Source of the DNA: Flectonema sp. DT1601
Lineage: Eukaryota; Euglenozoa; Diplonemea; Diplonemida; Diplonemidae
Length of the DNA: 64,000 nt
Direction of reading: 5' to 3'
Assembly (NCBI GenBank): GCA_964019425.1
Contig: OZ025794.1
Span: 124,001-188,000 of the forward strand
Below are positions 1 through 11,400 of this stretch, piece after piece. A model generated the notes under the pieces. It did no database searches. It was not told the DNA's origin and saw only the letters and a list, made by a program, of their open reading frames with translations. The stretch's first letter is position 1. Each line of letters begins with the position of its first letter. Made by a program: the position numbers and the translations under genes.

Positions 1-351
1 CTGTGTCTGTTCTGCTTTTCTATAGCAATTCCATGCTTCTTTCTCACTAGCAGCACTTAGTAGTAGGTTATCTTGTAGAAGTTTTGTTTTTTCGTTGTTG
101 TCTTTCGTCTGTCTTTGAAGTTCTTGTTGCTGTCCTCTCGCTTGATGAAATGCAATTTTTCTTTTACTTCCTATAAAACCTCTTAATTTCCAATAGTACG
201 GTAATAATAACAGAACGTGTGACATCTTACGTTGTGTCGATGCTCGCTGTCGTTGGTCGATTCTAAAATCACAAAGAGGTTGTCGTGGGGGTGGAACAGC
301 TCTCTTTGGGCTGACATCTCTACCAGCCCATTGACGATTCATACTTAACAT
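1..351 (-). CDS. Unidentified coiled-coil protein, 5' part only (runs off window start)
   Basis: An open frame of exactly 117 codons starts at an ATG whose A pairs with base 351 and runs open to base 1, so the gene is cut by the window edge. Three bases before the ATG lies a clean acceptor (T-rich tract ending TTCACAG, AG at 355-356), which supports this start and mirrors the other genes here. The product begins MLSMNRQWAGRDVSPKRAVP, then has a basic stretch with LLLLPYYWKLRGF near residues 50-62, followed by a Q/K/E-rich segment (QQQELQRQTKDNNEKTK) that looks like the start of a coiled coil. I do not recognise a family. The aromatic/basic segment faintly recalls the W/Y repeats of the Sfi1-like gene at 56349-58436, but one copy is not enough to say so. 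Confidence 0.7.
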   Translation of the reverse strand, partial: MLSMNRQWAGRDVSPKRAVPPPRQPLCDFRIDQRQRASTQRKMSHVLLLLPYYWKLRGFIGSKRKIAFHQARGQQQELQRQTKDNNEKTKLLQDNLLLSAASEKEAWNCYRKAEQTQ

Positions 352-1015
352 GTTCTGTGAAGGAATTAAAAAATTTTAACTAAGTTGAAATTTTGCAGAG
401 ACTCCAACAAAGCAAAAGAATAAGAGTTTTTTTTTTTTTTTTGTTTTTTTTGTTTGCCCCTCTTGTTGAACATAACTAATGAATTAAACTACAACACAAG
501 TCTATTCTCGTTTGTTTGTTTTCTTTGTTAGTTTGTATTGTCTGTAATACAACACACTGCTGCTCGATATAAACGGTGGCAGCAACTCAAGGCGTTTCCA
601 ACAAATAAAAGAAAGGGAAACCCTACATACTACGGTCGCGCCCAAAACCGTGACCTTCTATTCCAGAGTACAATGTGTGTCAGGTGGCATGGCTGTTGCC
701 CGAGTAGACAGATAGCTGAAGTATATCAAAATAAAGCTAATCAGAAAAGCTGCCGCCCTCACCCCTCAACATGATTGACGAATAATCGCAAGCAGTTCTT
801 ATTCAGAACTACTGTGTGATCGAATAGTCAACGTAAACAGCCAATAGCCGCCTATAAAAAAAAAAAATAAAGAAAAATCATTTTCAAGGATAGTATGGGA
901 AGATAACAAAAACACAAAACAAAATATCGGCTCAGCTGTGCGCAAAAGAAAAAACAAGAAGGTATATAATAATATTATAAAACAGAAAGTACGCAAGCAG
1001 ACAAAACAGAGCTGA
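352..1015. other. Intergenic, no gene seen
   Basis: This holds a broken poly(T) run around 427-450, A-rich stretches and a 78-codon plus-strand frame without an ATG start or any recognisable feature. I see no RNA gene. It separates the upstream side of the truncated gene from the 3' end of the RING gene. Confidence 0.6.
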
Positions 1016-2454
1016 TCACTGCCAGAATGTGTCTGCCACGGCAGGAAGAAGTTGCGTATTGACAGCGATAGCTGATTCAGAGATGCAAGAAATATCCTGG
1101 TTTTTATTTAATTATTAATGTTGTCATCGTGTGTGTGTTGTCAACTTTGTTATAAAAAAACATAAGACTACATACCTGACAAAGAATAGTAATCACATCG
1201 TATGACTTATACTTATCAATATTATCACCAGTCGCGTCCATCGTTAGCTGGACAGTCGCTGGTACAAGTGGGACCTTAAATGTGCTGGCCTTAGCAGGTG
1301 TTACAGAACTACGGCAGTTAGGACACTGTGTTGGGGTTGTGTTGGAGTTGTGTTGTAACACATGTAGTGAATTTACAAAAAATAAAGATACACACCTCAC
1401 TAGCACCAGTGCCTCCATCTACACCTCGAAGAAGAGTTCTAAGGCAAAGGGAATGGAACTGTTTTGGTTTATTTTATTTTTTAAATTATTTCATTTTCAC
1501 AAAACCAATTCCCAACCAGTAGAGAAGTCATACCAAATGTCTACAAGGAGTCATGATTGGTGGTCCTCTATTCTCACAATCATACATCAGAGATTCCATA
1601 CAGATTGAACAACACGTATCAGAACAGTCTTCGAACTTAACACTCTCATAGTAGCCATGCCGTAGAGCTGGTCGGAGAAGATTGAGTTTACTTTGCTCTA
1701 ATACAACAATTACACCATACAATCCAGGAGTACCTCTTAACTGTAGTATATTATCAATAGGAACAGTTGTGTCTACGAGACCTTGAGCTCTAATTCTTTT
1801 TGTCTTACCATAAGGACATGATTTTATTCGTTTTCGCAACTGTCCTCTCGCCGTATGTATTAATAAGGTTACACACTGAGTACAAACATCAAGTCCTGAC
1901 TCATTCATTGTAAAAGTACCTCTATCTCGTTCACTATCAGTATTTATTGCTTGATAGGCTGAAGTGATTGAATCATTACCGCAGATAACACAGACATAGC
2001 TACTTTCAAAGTCGGGTACAGGAAGAGGATCTGTGTATTTTATTTTTATTAACTCATTAGAGGGTGAAGATATGAAGGTGCTGGTACTCTTTCTAATTGT
2101 TTTAGTTTCTTTAGCACCGAGAGTTGTTGATGATCCAACCTTAGGCCATGATTTAACTCGTTCTAACCAATTTCTAAGTAAAGATGTGTATTGTTGAAGA
2201 TTCAAGTGTCTTCCAACGAGAAGTATTTTCACTGCACTTTCTTGAGCTCTGTTCATTTGTTTTTCAGTACAAGTATCCATCATTTCACCTAATAAGGCTC
2301 GTAGTTTTGCTACAGTTTCCGCAACGCTTTCCACGGAGCTTCCGACATCTCCTGATACTCTTCGTGAGTTTTTTTCTCTATCAACTAATCGACGCATTAA
2401 CCAACTGAGTACATCATTGTGGGGTATCTTTGTTGTATCCACTGCATCAGTCAT
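1016..2454 (-). CDS. RING-H2 finger protein, four exons
   Basis: Probable E3 ubiquitin ligase; the pathway is unknown. Four exons join in frame: 1534-2454, 1396-1458, 1176-1325 and 1016-1096, giving 404 residues. Introns of 75, 70 and 79 bases all obey GT-AG (donors GTATGA, GTGTGT, GTATGT). Joining them rebuilds a complete RING-H2 that no single frame shows: CSIC, then PCRH at the end of exon 1, LFHSLCL across the first junction, and ECPNC across the second, giving Cys-x2-Cys ... Cys-x-His-x2-His-x2-Cys ... Cys-x2-Cys at about residues 282-332. An earlier CVICGND ... CTQC ... C set (about 155-215) may bind another metal. The last exon adds 26 residues ending DTFWQ. The start is backed by an acceptor (AG at 2465-2466) ten bases upstream. 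RING ligases of this class recruit an E2; no substrate-binding domain is recognisable. Confidence 0.86.
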
Positions 2455-2466
2455 GTAGTATTTTCT

Positions 2467-4327
2467 GAGTTTTTTGAGAGATGAAAAAAATTAAATAAAC
2501 AGCCTGTCAAGGACATAAAGAATCTAAAAATTGTTAGAATCTGGTAGTTCACATCGCTATGCTGCGAACCTGCAGAGGTTAACCGTTAGAGCACTGTGTT
2601 GTATTATATTACGTAGCCTTTTGAAGGGGGATGAAATAATTCTTTTAATAAAGAAATCGAACATATCAACCGAAAGAGTAAGACATAACGGAATCAAAAA
2701 GAAAAATCGATTCCAGAGGGTGGGATGACTCCCCCCTCGTAAGTTAGAATTCAATAAAACAAACCAACCTCAAAGTTCGTAAGAATAGAAATAATATTTT
2801 TTAAAATCAACATTAACAAAAAAAAAAAAGAAAAAAGTGGGAAATTGTTTTATACCCATAGAGACGCATTTAGCAACAACAGAAAAAAAAAAAAAAAAAA
2901 AAAAAGGGACTCTTACTCGGATTGCAAGTCTTCTTGGGATGCAACAAGTCTCTAGTTGCTTTTTTTTTTTTTTTTTTTTGATGACATAAAGTACAAATAA
3001 GTACTACTTCTGTCCCTGTGCAAGTTTCCTACATGATTGCACGCACAACTACTGATCCTCACAGAGCAAACACCCATTTTTTTTGATAGTTTTTTTTCGT
3101 AAGAAATTAAAAAAAAACGGCGGTGGAGAAAAAAAAAATAAAATAAAAAAAAACACCTTAACTGCTCTCCAAGAGATAAAAAACAAGAGAAATATGAGTA
3201 GTTGGCAGTATTCATGGACTTTTTTAGCAGGAAGAAACAGCAGACCCCTGCGGGTTACTTGCTCATGAGAATGGAACACGAATAAATTAAAGTAATGAAC
3301 GTCTTTCCTTTTTTTTTGACCCCTTGAGACAGGATCAAAGAGAAAACTCACGCAGCGAATGAGTTTTTTGATGCAAATCATTATAGTAACGAGTGTCTTA
3401 CAAAATAGAAAAAGGGGGGTGAAAAATAAAATTAAAAACGAGAGTTTTTGTTTGTGCAGGAAACCGTGAACCGACTAAAACTGATAAAGCTAAAGGAGGT
3501 TTACGTGTGCTGCTAACATTCTTTTTCGTTCTTACAAAAAAAAATTTCATCGCTCGGTTAAACAACATAATAATTTTTTTCGGAAAACTGGTTTTAACTT
3601 ATATATGACAAACAATCTTTTTTTTTTAATATTACGCATTACACAAAATAATAGTGTTAACTCTTCAGACAAAGACCTCTGTATATATGAACAAATTAGA
3701 AAAGTAAAATCATCTTAGAATCAGATAAGCAGGCAATGGAGAAGCTAGTGGGTTACGATGCCTGATAATATAATACAAAACAGCAACTTCTTCATACAGA
3801 CAGGAAAGACAGGAGCGCACGTCAGTGCCCTCAACATAGATCGAAGGCGAGACGCAAGTCTCTAACTGCGCAATTTAGTGCGCTCCTTCTTTTTTTTTTT
3901 AATTTCTCGATAATGCGAAACTCTTGATAGCAGAACAGCGGGGTGATCAGCGAGTAGTCCAAACCAAACTGATGATTGTCTGTTAAACGCTCGAGTCACT
4001 TAAATTACATTTTTTGAAGGTTTAATATTTTTTTATTTTTTTTTTTTTAGATAGAAAGTTTTGAAAAAAAAAAAAAAAAAAAAAAAGAGAGAGAGAAATA
4101 CTCTTTTGGGTTATTTTTTCGCTAAACACTGTACGTGTAACAACAACAACAACAACAACAAACAACCCTACCAGAAGACTTTTCTCGTATTAACAAAGTC
4201 TCAAAGTTAGATGAAGAAGGAAAAAAAAAACGATAATTTTGTTAGTCTGTACATAATGGCTCTAACGAGAGCTGATGAGGGTGGATATCTAAGTTGGCAT
4301 GTTCGTAATTATCTAATAATAAACAAC
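2467..4327. other. 1.9-kb gene-free stretch with homopolymers and a repeat copy
   Basis: No supported gene. It holds A and T runs of 18 to 24 bases (about 2881-2905, 2960-2979, 4064-4086), an (AAC)n microsatellite at 4141-4165 and copy 1 of dispersed family A at about 3446-3540. Frames of 60 to 110 codons here encode only F/K-rich peptides from the homopolymers. Confidence 0.6.
3446..3540 (+). repeat. Dispersed repeat family A, copy 1
   Basis: Shares the core GTGAACCGACTAAAACTGAT and GGAGGTTTACGTGTGCTGC with copies at 13884, 44481 and 62288. It ends in CTTACA followed by nine A. It lacks the 3' block TACTTGTTAAATGC that other copies carry, so it looks slightly shortened. Confidence 0.75.
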
Positions 4328-4912
4328 TCACACAACATTTGATGATGTGGTCGGTTTAGAAGCTGAAGAGGAATTGCTGCTATCTGAAGTGTCTGTTGAT
4401 TCAGAATATGATTTTACGTCAATTGTTTGTAAGGGATCGTCTTTCTCTTTCATAAACTGTGCGACAGGATTGTGAGAACTCTCCGGGTCATCCGTGAGTT
4501 GTACAGCTGTACCTGATGCCATGACCTGTTAGGTTTATGTTATTACTATTAGTTGGTATATTAATAAGAAATAAGGTTTAACACAAACCAAAATAAAAGT
4601 TCCAGTAAAAGGATCTGTCAACGCGGATGTTTGATATCGGAGTCTAAGAACTCCATTTGCATTTATTAAAGCAGCTTCATTCATCGCACGTCTCGTCGCT
4701 TCTGTGGCAGCTTCTTCCAGCAGTTCTGTGTAGGAGTAGAGTTCTCCACCAACTAATGACTTCATCCTACTAAGCACGTCAAGTCCAACATTTCTGCTTA
4801 GCACAGAATTTCCAACTACTACACCCAATTCCTTTGTTACTACGGTACCTTCTATGTAGTCTCTCGTTGTTGTTAATATTTTTGAGAGCAGCCGATTCGA
4901 CCGGCGGATCAT
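4328..4912 (-). CDS. YbjQ/UPF0145-family protein, two exons
   Basis: Exons 4589-4912 and 4328-4525 flank a 63-base GT-AG intron (donor GTTTGTG, acceptor CCTAACAG) and give 173 residues. Exon 1 has the family core: VVTKELGVVVGNSVLSRNVG, then GGELYSYTELLEEAATEATR and RLRYQTS. The join produces TGTFIL-VMASGTAV, restoring the closing strand of the YbjQ domain (about residues 20-115). The C-terminal 55 residues are acidic and Ser-rich (SESTDTSDSSNSSSAS) and probably disordered. The family (PF01906) forms ring-like oligomers in bacteria. It has been called heavy-metal binding, but its function is not established. An A-rich leader of about 30 bases precedes the ATG. Presence in a eukaryote is known but patchy, so old transfer from bacteria is possible. 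Confidence 0.85.
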
Positions 4913-5799
4913 ATTTATTTATTTTTTTTTTTGTTTCTTTTTTTTTTTTTGAGAGACTTGTGGGGGAATTAACAGAAACGATAAGTGTGGGTGAATGAGA
5001 TGTCTGAGTGCACTCGAATCTATCATTTTCTATTAGAATCTCCTGCTTTGAAGAAAATCATCACTTAATATTACTAAAGAGGTCTTACCCTTTTTTTTTT
5101 TGTTCACGTTTTCGTTTTTTTTTGACAACATGGATTACTGTAAAATTGTCCCCTTGTCTTGCCGATTTTTCTTTACTTACTTACTTTTTGGTGGGAAATC
5201 GAATGAAAACGACTACCAACTTGGGAGTCGCAAAAGCGCCAGGCATTTGTATTTGTGACGCAATGACCACATTCAGTGGATGTTATGACGAAAGGAAGAA
5301 GATACGTTCTCTGTTTTTCAGTTGTCCCACTCCGATGAGTTCCTCGGTAGGTGAGGAAAACATTTTTTTTTTCAACGAAAAACACAAATGCAGTTAAATA
5401 ATGTATCGTTCATCTTTCTTCAGTTATTTATTTATTTTTTATTTTTTATTTTTTTTTTTTTTGATCGACGTTTTCGCCTGTTTTCAACTGTAGCCTCACA
5501 AACAGGGTTCCGGTACTACTCTTACAAGGCCACAGTTCATCAGTCTCTCATTTTTTTTTTTTTTTTTTTCCCCAACGGAACCAAGGAAACACTTAGTTTC
5601 CCGGTATCCGTGTGATTTTTTTTTTTTTTTTTTTTCAATTTCTTTTCAAAAACAAAAAAAAGGGAGAGTGAAAAATGAACAACCGTGCAAAAAATAGAAA
5701 AAAAAAGAAAAGAAAAACCCTTATCACCCTTCTCGGGAGCATCAAGGTGGGATAGAAACCTCGGCCCGCACCAAGAAAAGTGTGAAAGAGAAAGGGGAG
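4913..5799. other. Intergenic, homopolymer-rich
   Basis: Contains repeated T runs (about 5446-5462, 5550-5570, 5608-5635) and A-rich stretches. The plus-strand frames at 5008-5397 and 5388-5615 are F-rich artefacts. No gene or RNA seen. Confidence 0.55.
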
Positions 5800-6354
5800 T
5801 TAGGCTGACGGAGGTGTTGACGGTGAGGGACGACAACGTTCAATGGCTGCAAGACGTCGTTCTCGAACTTTTTTACCAGAGCGAACTCCGCGTGTTCGAT
5901 GCTTACGTGGAGGTGTGTTCTTTTGTTGTGCAAGGCATAGTGATGCAACAGCAACAACTGCAGTAACCTCATCATCCTTTGTGAATGACTCGATTTGTAG
6001 TTCCCTCGAGAGCAAACATCTCAGGCAATGCTGTCTGTTTATATCATTATTCCATTCACATCTTTGACACAGCCATTCTTCTTCAACTGATTGTGGGGTT
6101 TCGACAACCAGGTTTTTCTTCTTTATTTGTATCCTCACCGCATCACACTGAAAGCACGTTTCATTTTCATACTTACTGTGATTGGTTGTTAAACAACTTC
6201 TACAAATCCAATCTGAGGCGCGTTGTGGCGAAGCAGCCGAGTCGATTGGAAGTTCAGAATAGTAAACCAAATCACATGGAAGTGGATCATCTGCCCAATT
6301 TTCAACAGGAGAAAAGATAGGTGTTGGTGGTAAGTTGTTAAGCAACTGGGTCAT
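5800..6354 (-). CDS. Two-finger RanBP2-type zinc finger protein
   Basis: Intronless, 184 residues from an ATG at 6354. Two RanBP2/NZF-type fingers are visible: WICRSCLTTNHSKYENETC ending FQC (about residues 49-70) and WLCQRCEWNNDINRQHCLRC (about 93-113). The second matches W-x-C-x2-C-x3-N-x6-C-x2-C exactly; the first has a longer spacing between Asn and the third Cys. Family members bind single-stranded RNA or ubiquitin. The fingers here lack an obvious TF pair after the first Cys pair, so ubiquitin binding is not indicated and RNA binding is the weaker guess. The C-terminus is strongly basic (RKHRTRGVRSGKKVRERR, about 148-165), suiting a nucleic-acid-associated or nuclear protein. No clear acceptor sits close to the start; the nearest candidate, TTCCCTCAACAG, is about 80 bases upstream. 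Confidence 0.85.
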   Translation of the reverse strand: MTQLLNNLPPTPIFSPVENWADDPLPCDLVYYSELPIDSAASPQRASDWICRSCLTTNHSKYENETCFQCDAVRIQIKKKNLVVETPQSVEEEWLCQRCEWNNDINRQHCLRCLLSRELQIESFTKDDEVTAVVAVASLCLAQQKNTPPRKHRTRGVRSGKKVRERRLAAIERCRPSPSTPPSA

Positions 6355-6994
6355 ACACGTGGAAACGACACCATTTTAGAGAATGGTGGAATGTCACGAG
6401 CGGAGAAGAAAATAACGGGAATGGGAATCTGTACCTGTTGAGGGAAATAATATATTTCCATTCATATGTCTGTCCAAATTTAAGCATGAGAACTGGTGGA
6501 AATGTGGAGGAGAAAAGAACGAGAATAGAAATCCGTACCTTCCACAACGCGCAACTATATTAGATGTATTTCTGTGAAAATCAAAAGTGATTTAACTTTT
6601 AAATCTTAATGCAAGAAAATAAATGCGTCACATGTTTCGCATACTAAAAAAAATAGTCTGTTGGAACACTAAAAAGAAAGAAAAAAAACAACTGAGTAAT
6701 GCGTTGAACGTCGAAAATAATCTTATGGTTGATCTTGTTGAACGCAGCAGTAAAGTCGAACGACAAGAACACTGATCTTCCCCATGTGATCTTTTTCCCT
6801 TTAGTGTGTGACTTCCCTTAACATGAAAATATGATGCAAAAAGTTGGCTTTTCGGGAACTGTTGTCTCGGGATTAGGGGGTTTTTTCCCCAAAAAAAAAA
6901 AAAAAAAAAAAAAAAATACCTCGAAGGCAAGGAAATCAGAACTATTTTTTATAAAAGTCTTTTGACTAAAGGGAAATGTACTTAGATAAACAAG

Positions 6995-7027
<33 letters not shown>

Positions 7028-7326
7028 CATGACTACTATAACAGCATTAAAAAGTATCCGTTTCGTACGCCACTTAATAACGATGCGCTGTCATGATTCT
7101 CTTATTTTTTTTTTTTTTTTTTTTTCCTTTCAGACAAACCACACATAAAAAAATAATAAAAAAATAAAAATCCCAGCAATCTACGTAAGGACAAGACGAG
7201 TTCTCAATTTTTTTTTTTTTTTTTTTTTCTTAAAATGAATAAAAAAGAAAAAGCGGCTATATTATATCATATTGGTACCAACTTCAAATCGGAAGAGCCG
7301 AACTCAAAAAGATGATTCTCAGAAAA

Positions 7327-7357
<31 letters not shown>

Positions 7358-8492
7358 CCCTCCTGCGAGGAGGGCTAACTGTTTTTGAACATACTTACAA
7401 TGATATAAATATCTGTATTGTATCAAAAAGGTAACTAATTTATTTGTTTTTAGTTAATTAATGATACATGTTGACATGTTGACATGTTGACATGTTGACA
7501 TGTTGACATGTTGACATGTTGACATGTTCACGAAAGGGAGGGGGATGCTAATAACAATTTTTGAAAGAAAAAAGAAAAAAAAAACATAACTTCGAAAAAT
7601 TATCAGAGAATCTAATTTTTTATTCTTACATTTTTTTTTTTTTTAAAAAGTGAAATTCAAGAGAGGGAGGTAGACGCTCCAATAGACCCCGATAGCTCTT
7701 CCAGGGTCCCAAATAATACGGTAGATGGATGAACCTAATCCCAAGAGAATTATTTCATTCAGTTTCGGCACAACTTACCTTGGGCAAAAAAAAACAATCA
7801 TCCTTAAAAACAAAAAACAAAAGAAAATGACTTTCTCTGTTTTTTTTTTTCGAATTACAAAAAAAAAACAGTTTTTTCTTAAATGAAAACTGTTTCTTGA
7901 TCGAAAACCACAACAGCGACGTAGAAAACGTCACAGGAGAGAGAATGGAATAACAGTAATAAGATAGCCTACTACATCACAGGTTGCGTATCAAAACACC
8001 GAAAAGAACTCCACAAAACAATTAATTTCAAGTGTTGGTGACTTTTTACAGTTTGTTTTTAAAACCTGTATATGAGCCAAAAACAAAAATAAATTTCCCA
8101 TGTTTTATAAAAATCATTTGTTTTTTTTTTTTTTTCTTTCTTTTTTTTTTCCTTATTGCATGAAATGCGGAAAAGGGGGAAGGAAAAAAAAGGAAAAAAA
8201 AACACAAAAACACTGTCCAGTTCCGCAAGAGTGACTACAAAGGGAAAAAAAAAAAAAAAAAAACAGAAAAACCAAAACTGTAAGATCCAGATAAAGATAG
8301 ACGGTAGTTGTGCGAAACAACGAGAAACGTTCGACACGGAGCACACACACAAATCAAAAAGAGAATCAATGAAGAAAAAACATTTCACACAGAGGCTCAG
8401 ATATTCCCTCAATCAATTATTAAGAATTAAGAAAAAAAAATAACACAAAGAAGAAGAGAAAAAAGAAAACAAAAGCTAACTACATTCTAGCA
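6355..8492. other. 2.1-kb gene-free stretch with long homopolymers
   Basis: Holds poly(T)/poly(A) runs of 20 to 29 bases (about 6892-6916, 7001-7025, 7206-7228, 7329-7357) and the 8-bp tandem repeat at 7466-7528. The minus-strand frames at 8046-8412 are F/K-rich and come from T/A runs. No gene supported. Confidence 0.6.
7466..7528. repeat. 8-bp tandem repeat ACATGTTG, about 8 copies
   Basis: Eight near-perfect tandem units of ACATGTTG. Each unit contains the palindrome ACATGT, so both strands read almost alike. It lies in gene-free DNA between the zinc-finger gene and the PH-LRR gene. Confidence 0.95.
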
Positions 8493-11400
8493 TCACAGTT
8501 GCGTTCCCCACAAACTATTCTTCTGTTCCTGTGAGAGTGCTTCTTTGAGACCTTGACCGAATGCACGAGTGCATATTACAAGAAATGACAGGGTTAACAA
8601 ACGACAAAGAGCCGCAGCAGTAATTGTTAGTACCGTTGCGTGGTATGCTTCAGATAATCTATCTTTTAAAGTATGGCTTCCACTTATGTAAAGATGATAA
8701 ATCATTATGAACTGCAATACGAATATCCCAATAGAGAATACAACAAAACCTGACAACATCTTCCTATTCTCTCTCACCATCCATCTAATAGAAGATGGGA
8801 ATAAGTATAACGCCATCGCACTGAGGACACCAAGGACGACCTGTTAGTGTTGTTGTTGTTTTTGTTGTTTATATTTAGTTGAAAGCAAGAAAGAAACCAC
8901 CATACCCATTCAGTTGTCGTCTCAACGTACCAAAACCCAGCAACGATAGCAGAAAGACCAACAAACAAACAATCAGTCTTGGCAATTGCTGAGTAAATCT
9001 GAGCATTTTTATATAATCTTACAAGATGAGGACCACCACCAACACGAAAGCAAACGAGCGAATTGAAATTTGGTCCAATCAGCAGCGACGTGACAAAGTA
9101 TGTAATCTCAAAACACACTTCAATAATTGGAGGAACCAAAACTTGGAACATGTTTGCGTCTTTGGAGTAGTAAACGACGTTAAAGATATACCTCGCAGCT
9201 AACACTACCGTCAACATATTAAAGGCGATCAGCATTACAATATTCTCATAGAATATGGCCATGATTCCAAAAGCAGTTTGGAATACACTCGACAACACTA
9301 CCATCGCACTTATGAAATATCTAAACTTCTGATCGTTGTAAGCGTCTTCGTCAGTACAGTCATTGCAAGGTAATTGCGCGAATATAAAAACAAAAGGAAC
9401 TACGAATACTAAGTGTAAATGGCATAAGATTACCAGAGCTTTTTGAGTCTTTGCCCAAGAACGACCACCAATTGATTCCCAGTATTTTTTATACCATCCG
9501 ATGATGAATGAAAATGCGAGAGCAGGGTATCCGAAAATACTCTGCGCTGGTTTTGTTATCAGTGCAATGAAATTCTGGAGATCTTCAGGAAGTTGAGAAC
9601 GATCATGACCCTTCTCTGGGATGACTATATCATCACTGAGGTAGTCATCTCCAAGACTAACCAGTTCGTACTCGTCACCGAGGGATGAGATTGAGTCAGC
9701 TGGTTTATCATCATCGACAATATTACCTCTCATACTATCACGAATATACGCGAGTGTTTGCTCTTCTTGTTCTGGTGAAAGATGAATCGGAGCAGCTGCT
9801 GCTGCAAACATTTCACTACCTCCACTCGCAAGAGGATCTTCTTCCACATCCCCACCAAGTAACTGCGATGAATCTAATTCTTCACGAGTGACAGGCATCA
9901 CTTCAGGACTGCTGACAATCTCTTCTTCTTGTTGATGTTCTGGTTGTGGTGGATCAACTGTCGTATTCATTATTTCAGCTTCGTGTTTTGAAATTGAGGC
10001 TGCTGCTGCTTCAGCGATACCCAAACTGAATGGCTCTTCTTGAACAGGTTGTGGTTTAGATGCTTCATCAGAAAGAATAGAATGGTTGGATTGATGTGAT
10101 AAAGCGATTGCGTCATTCAAATCAATTTTAGTTTGAAGTTCCGTAGCGGAGGAATCAAGTGGAGGTGTTCTCACTGTAACTGGTACTGGTACTGGTACAG
10201 CAGGAATAGAATCTTCGACTGGTGTATTTGGTTTTGATTCTTTAGGAGATGGCTCACCAGAATCATCGTTGTGAGCTTGACGACGCTTTTTCCTGCGAAC
10301 GACCTTTACCTTTTTCTTTTTTGGAAGGATTCTCTCAACCTCAATGGCTGTATGACTTCTACCTTGTTGTCCACCACCACCACCGCCAGTTGGTTCAACA
10401 GCAGCAAGCAACGGAGTCCGTTCTGATTGTTGTTTAACTACTGGAGCTTGATCATACTCATAAGTTAGTACTTCTGAATATGTTGCAGCAATTCTACGAG
10501 TTGTTTCATCATTACAATGTTTAAGTTTCTGACCATCAAGCTTAATACCTTGTCCATTAATGTGATCTTTAAACAGTACTTGTAATATTGGCAGGTAGTC
10601 TAATCTATTTCCTAAGTGATTACCAAACAGAGATAACGACATCAACGATTGGTTTGTTGTCAATGCGTTCAAACCATCAAACGAATCAATACTATTATGA
10701 CTAAGATCAATAAGCATACATGACTTCACATAAGACCACGGAAAGTCAACTATTTGATTATATGAAAGGTCAATGTACGTCAGTCTAGGACATGCAGCCA
10801 ATGCTGCAGCTTTTGTTAATTTATTCTTCGCGGCAGATAAGTAAACGAGAGTTGATAAGTTTCCCAAACCATCAAGAGAAACGAGGTCGTTGTGATCTAA
10901 AATCATTCTCTCAAGTAAAGGAACTTTTTCAAAGCATTTTGGTAAAAATTCAATCGCGTTGTCGGAGAGGTCGAGGATGCGGAGGCGGAACCAATCAGTG
11001 TTTTCCATTTGTCTTCCGGGAGTGCCGATGATGATTTGCTGAATCTGCTCATCTCTTAAGAATGAATGGATTTCAATGATGCATAATGTCTTCGCCATTT
11101 CTCTGATTAACTTCCAATCAAAACTTTCAGTTTCAGTGATGCAAAGTTTCTCAACATTCTGAAACGGAGTTATATCTCCTGTGGTGTTTCTCAATAGAAG
11201 TTTTGTAATTCTGTCTGCATCGTTAATTGTATTCAATCTAATGTGATCAAGGTAGAGTTGATTACAATTTTTAAAGTAGTCGAGATCCAAGTGGATAAGT
11301 TCTTCAGTACCTCCAAGAGTCGCCACACCACTTGTTATTTCTAATTGTTTTGTTTTCATAACACATCTGAATAGTTTTGCCCATTTTTTTTCATCCTTTG

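Noticed and set aside
538-774. 78-codon plus-strand frame
   Set aside because: Begins at TTG, ends in unremarkable DNA and resembles nothing known.
2531-2640. D-arm-like string GAGGTTAACCGTTAGAGCAC
   Set aside because: No matching T-arm or acceptor stem within tRNA distance.
3049-3381. F/K-rich minus-strand frames here and at 8046-8412, 17014-17322, 45504-45972
   Set aside because: They arise from translating T or A runs, have no domain, and often lack an ATG.
7466-7528. CRISPR-like array
   Set aside because: Eight-base units without spacers, in a eukaryotic context.
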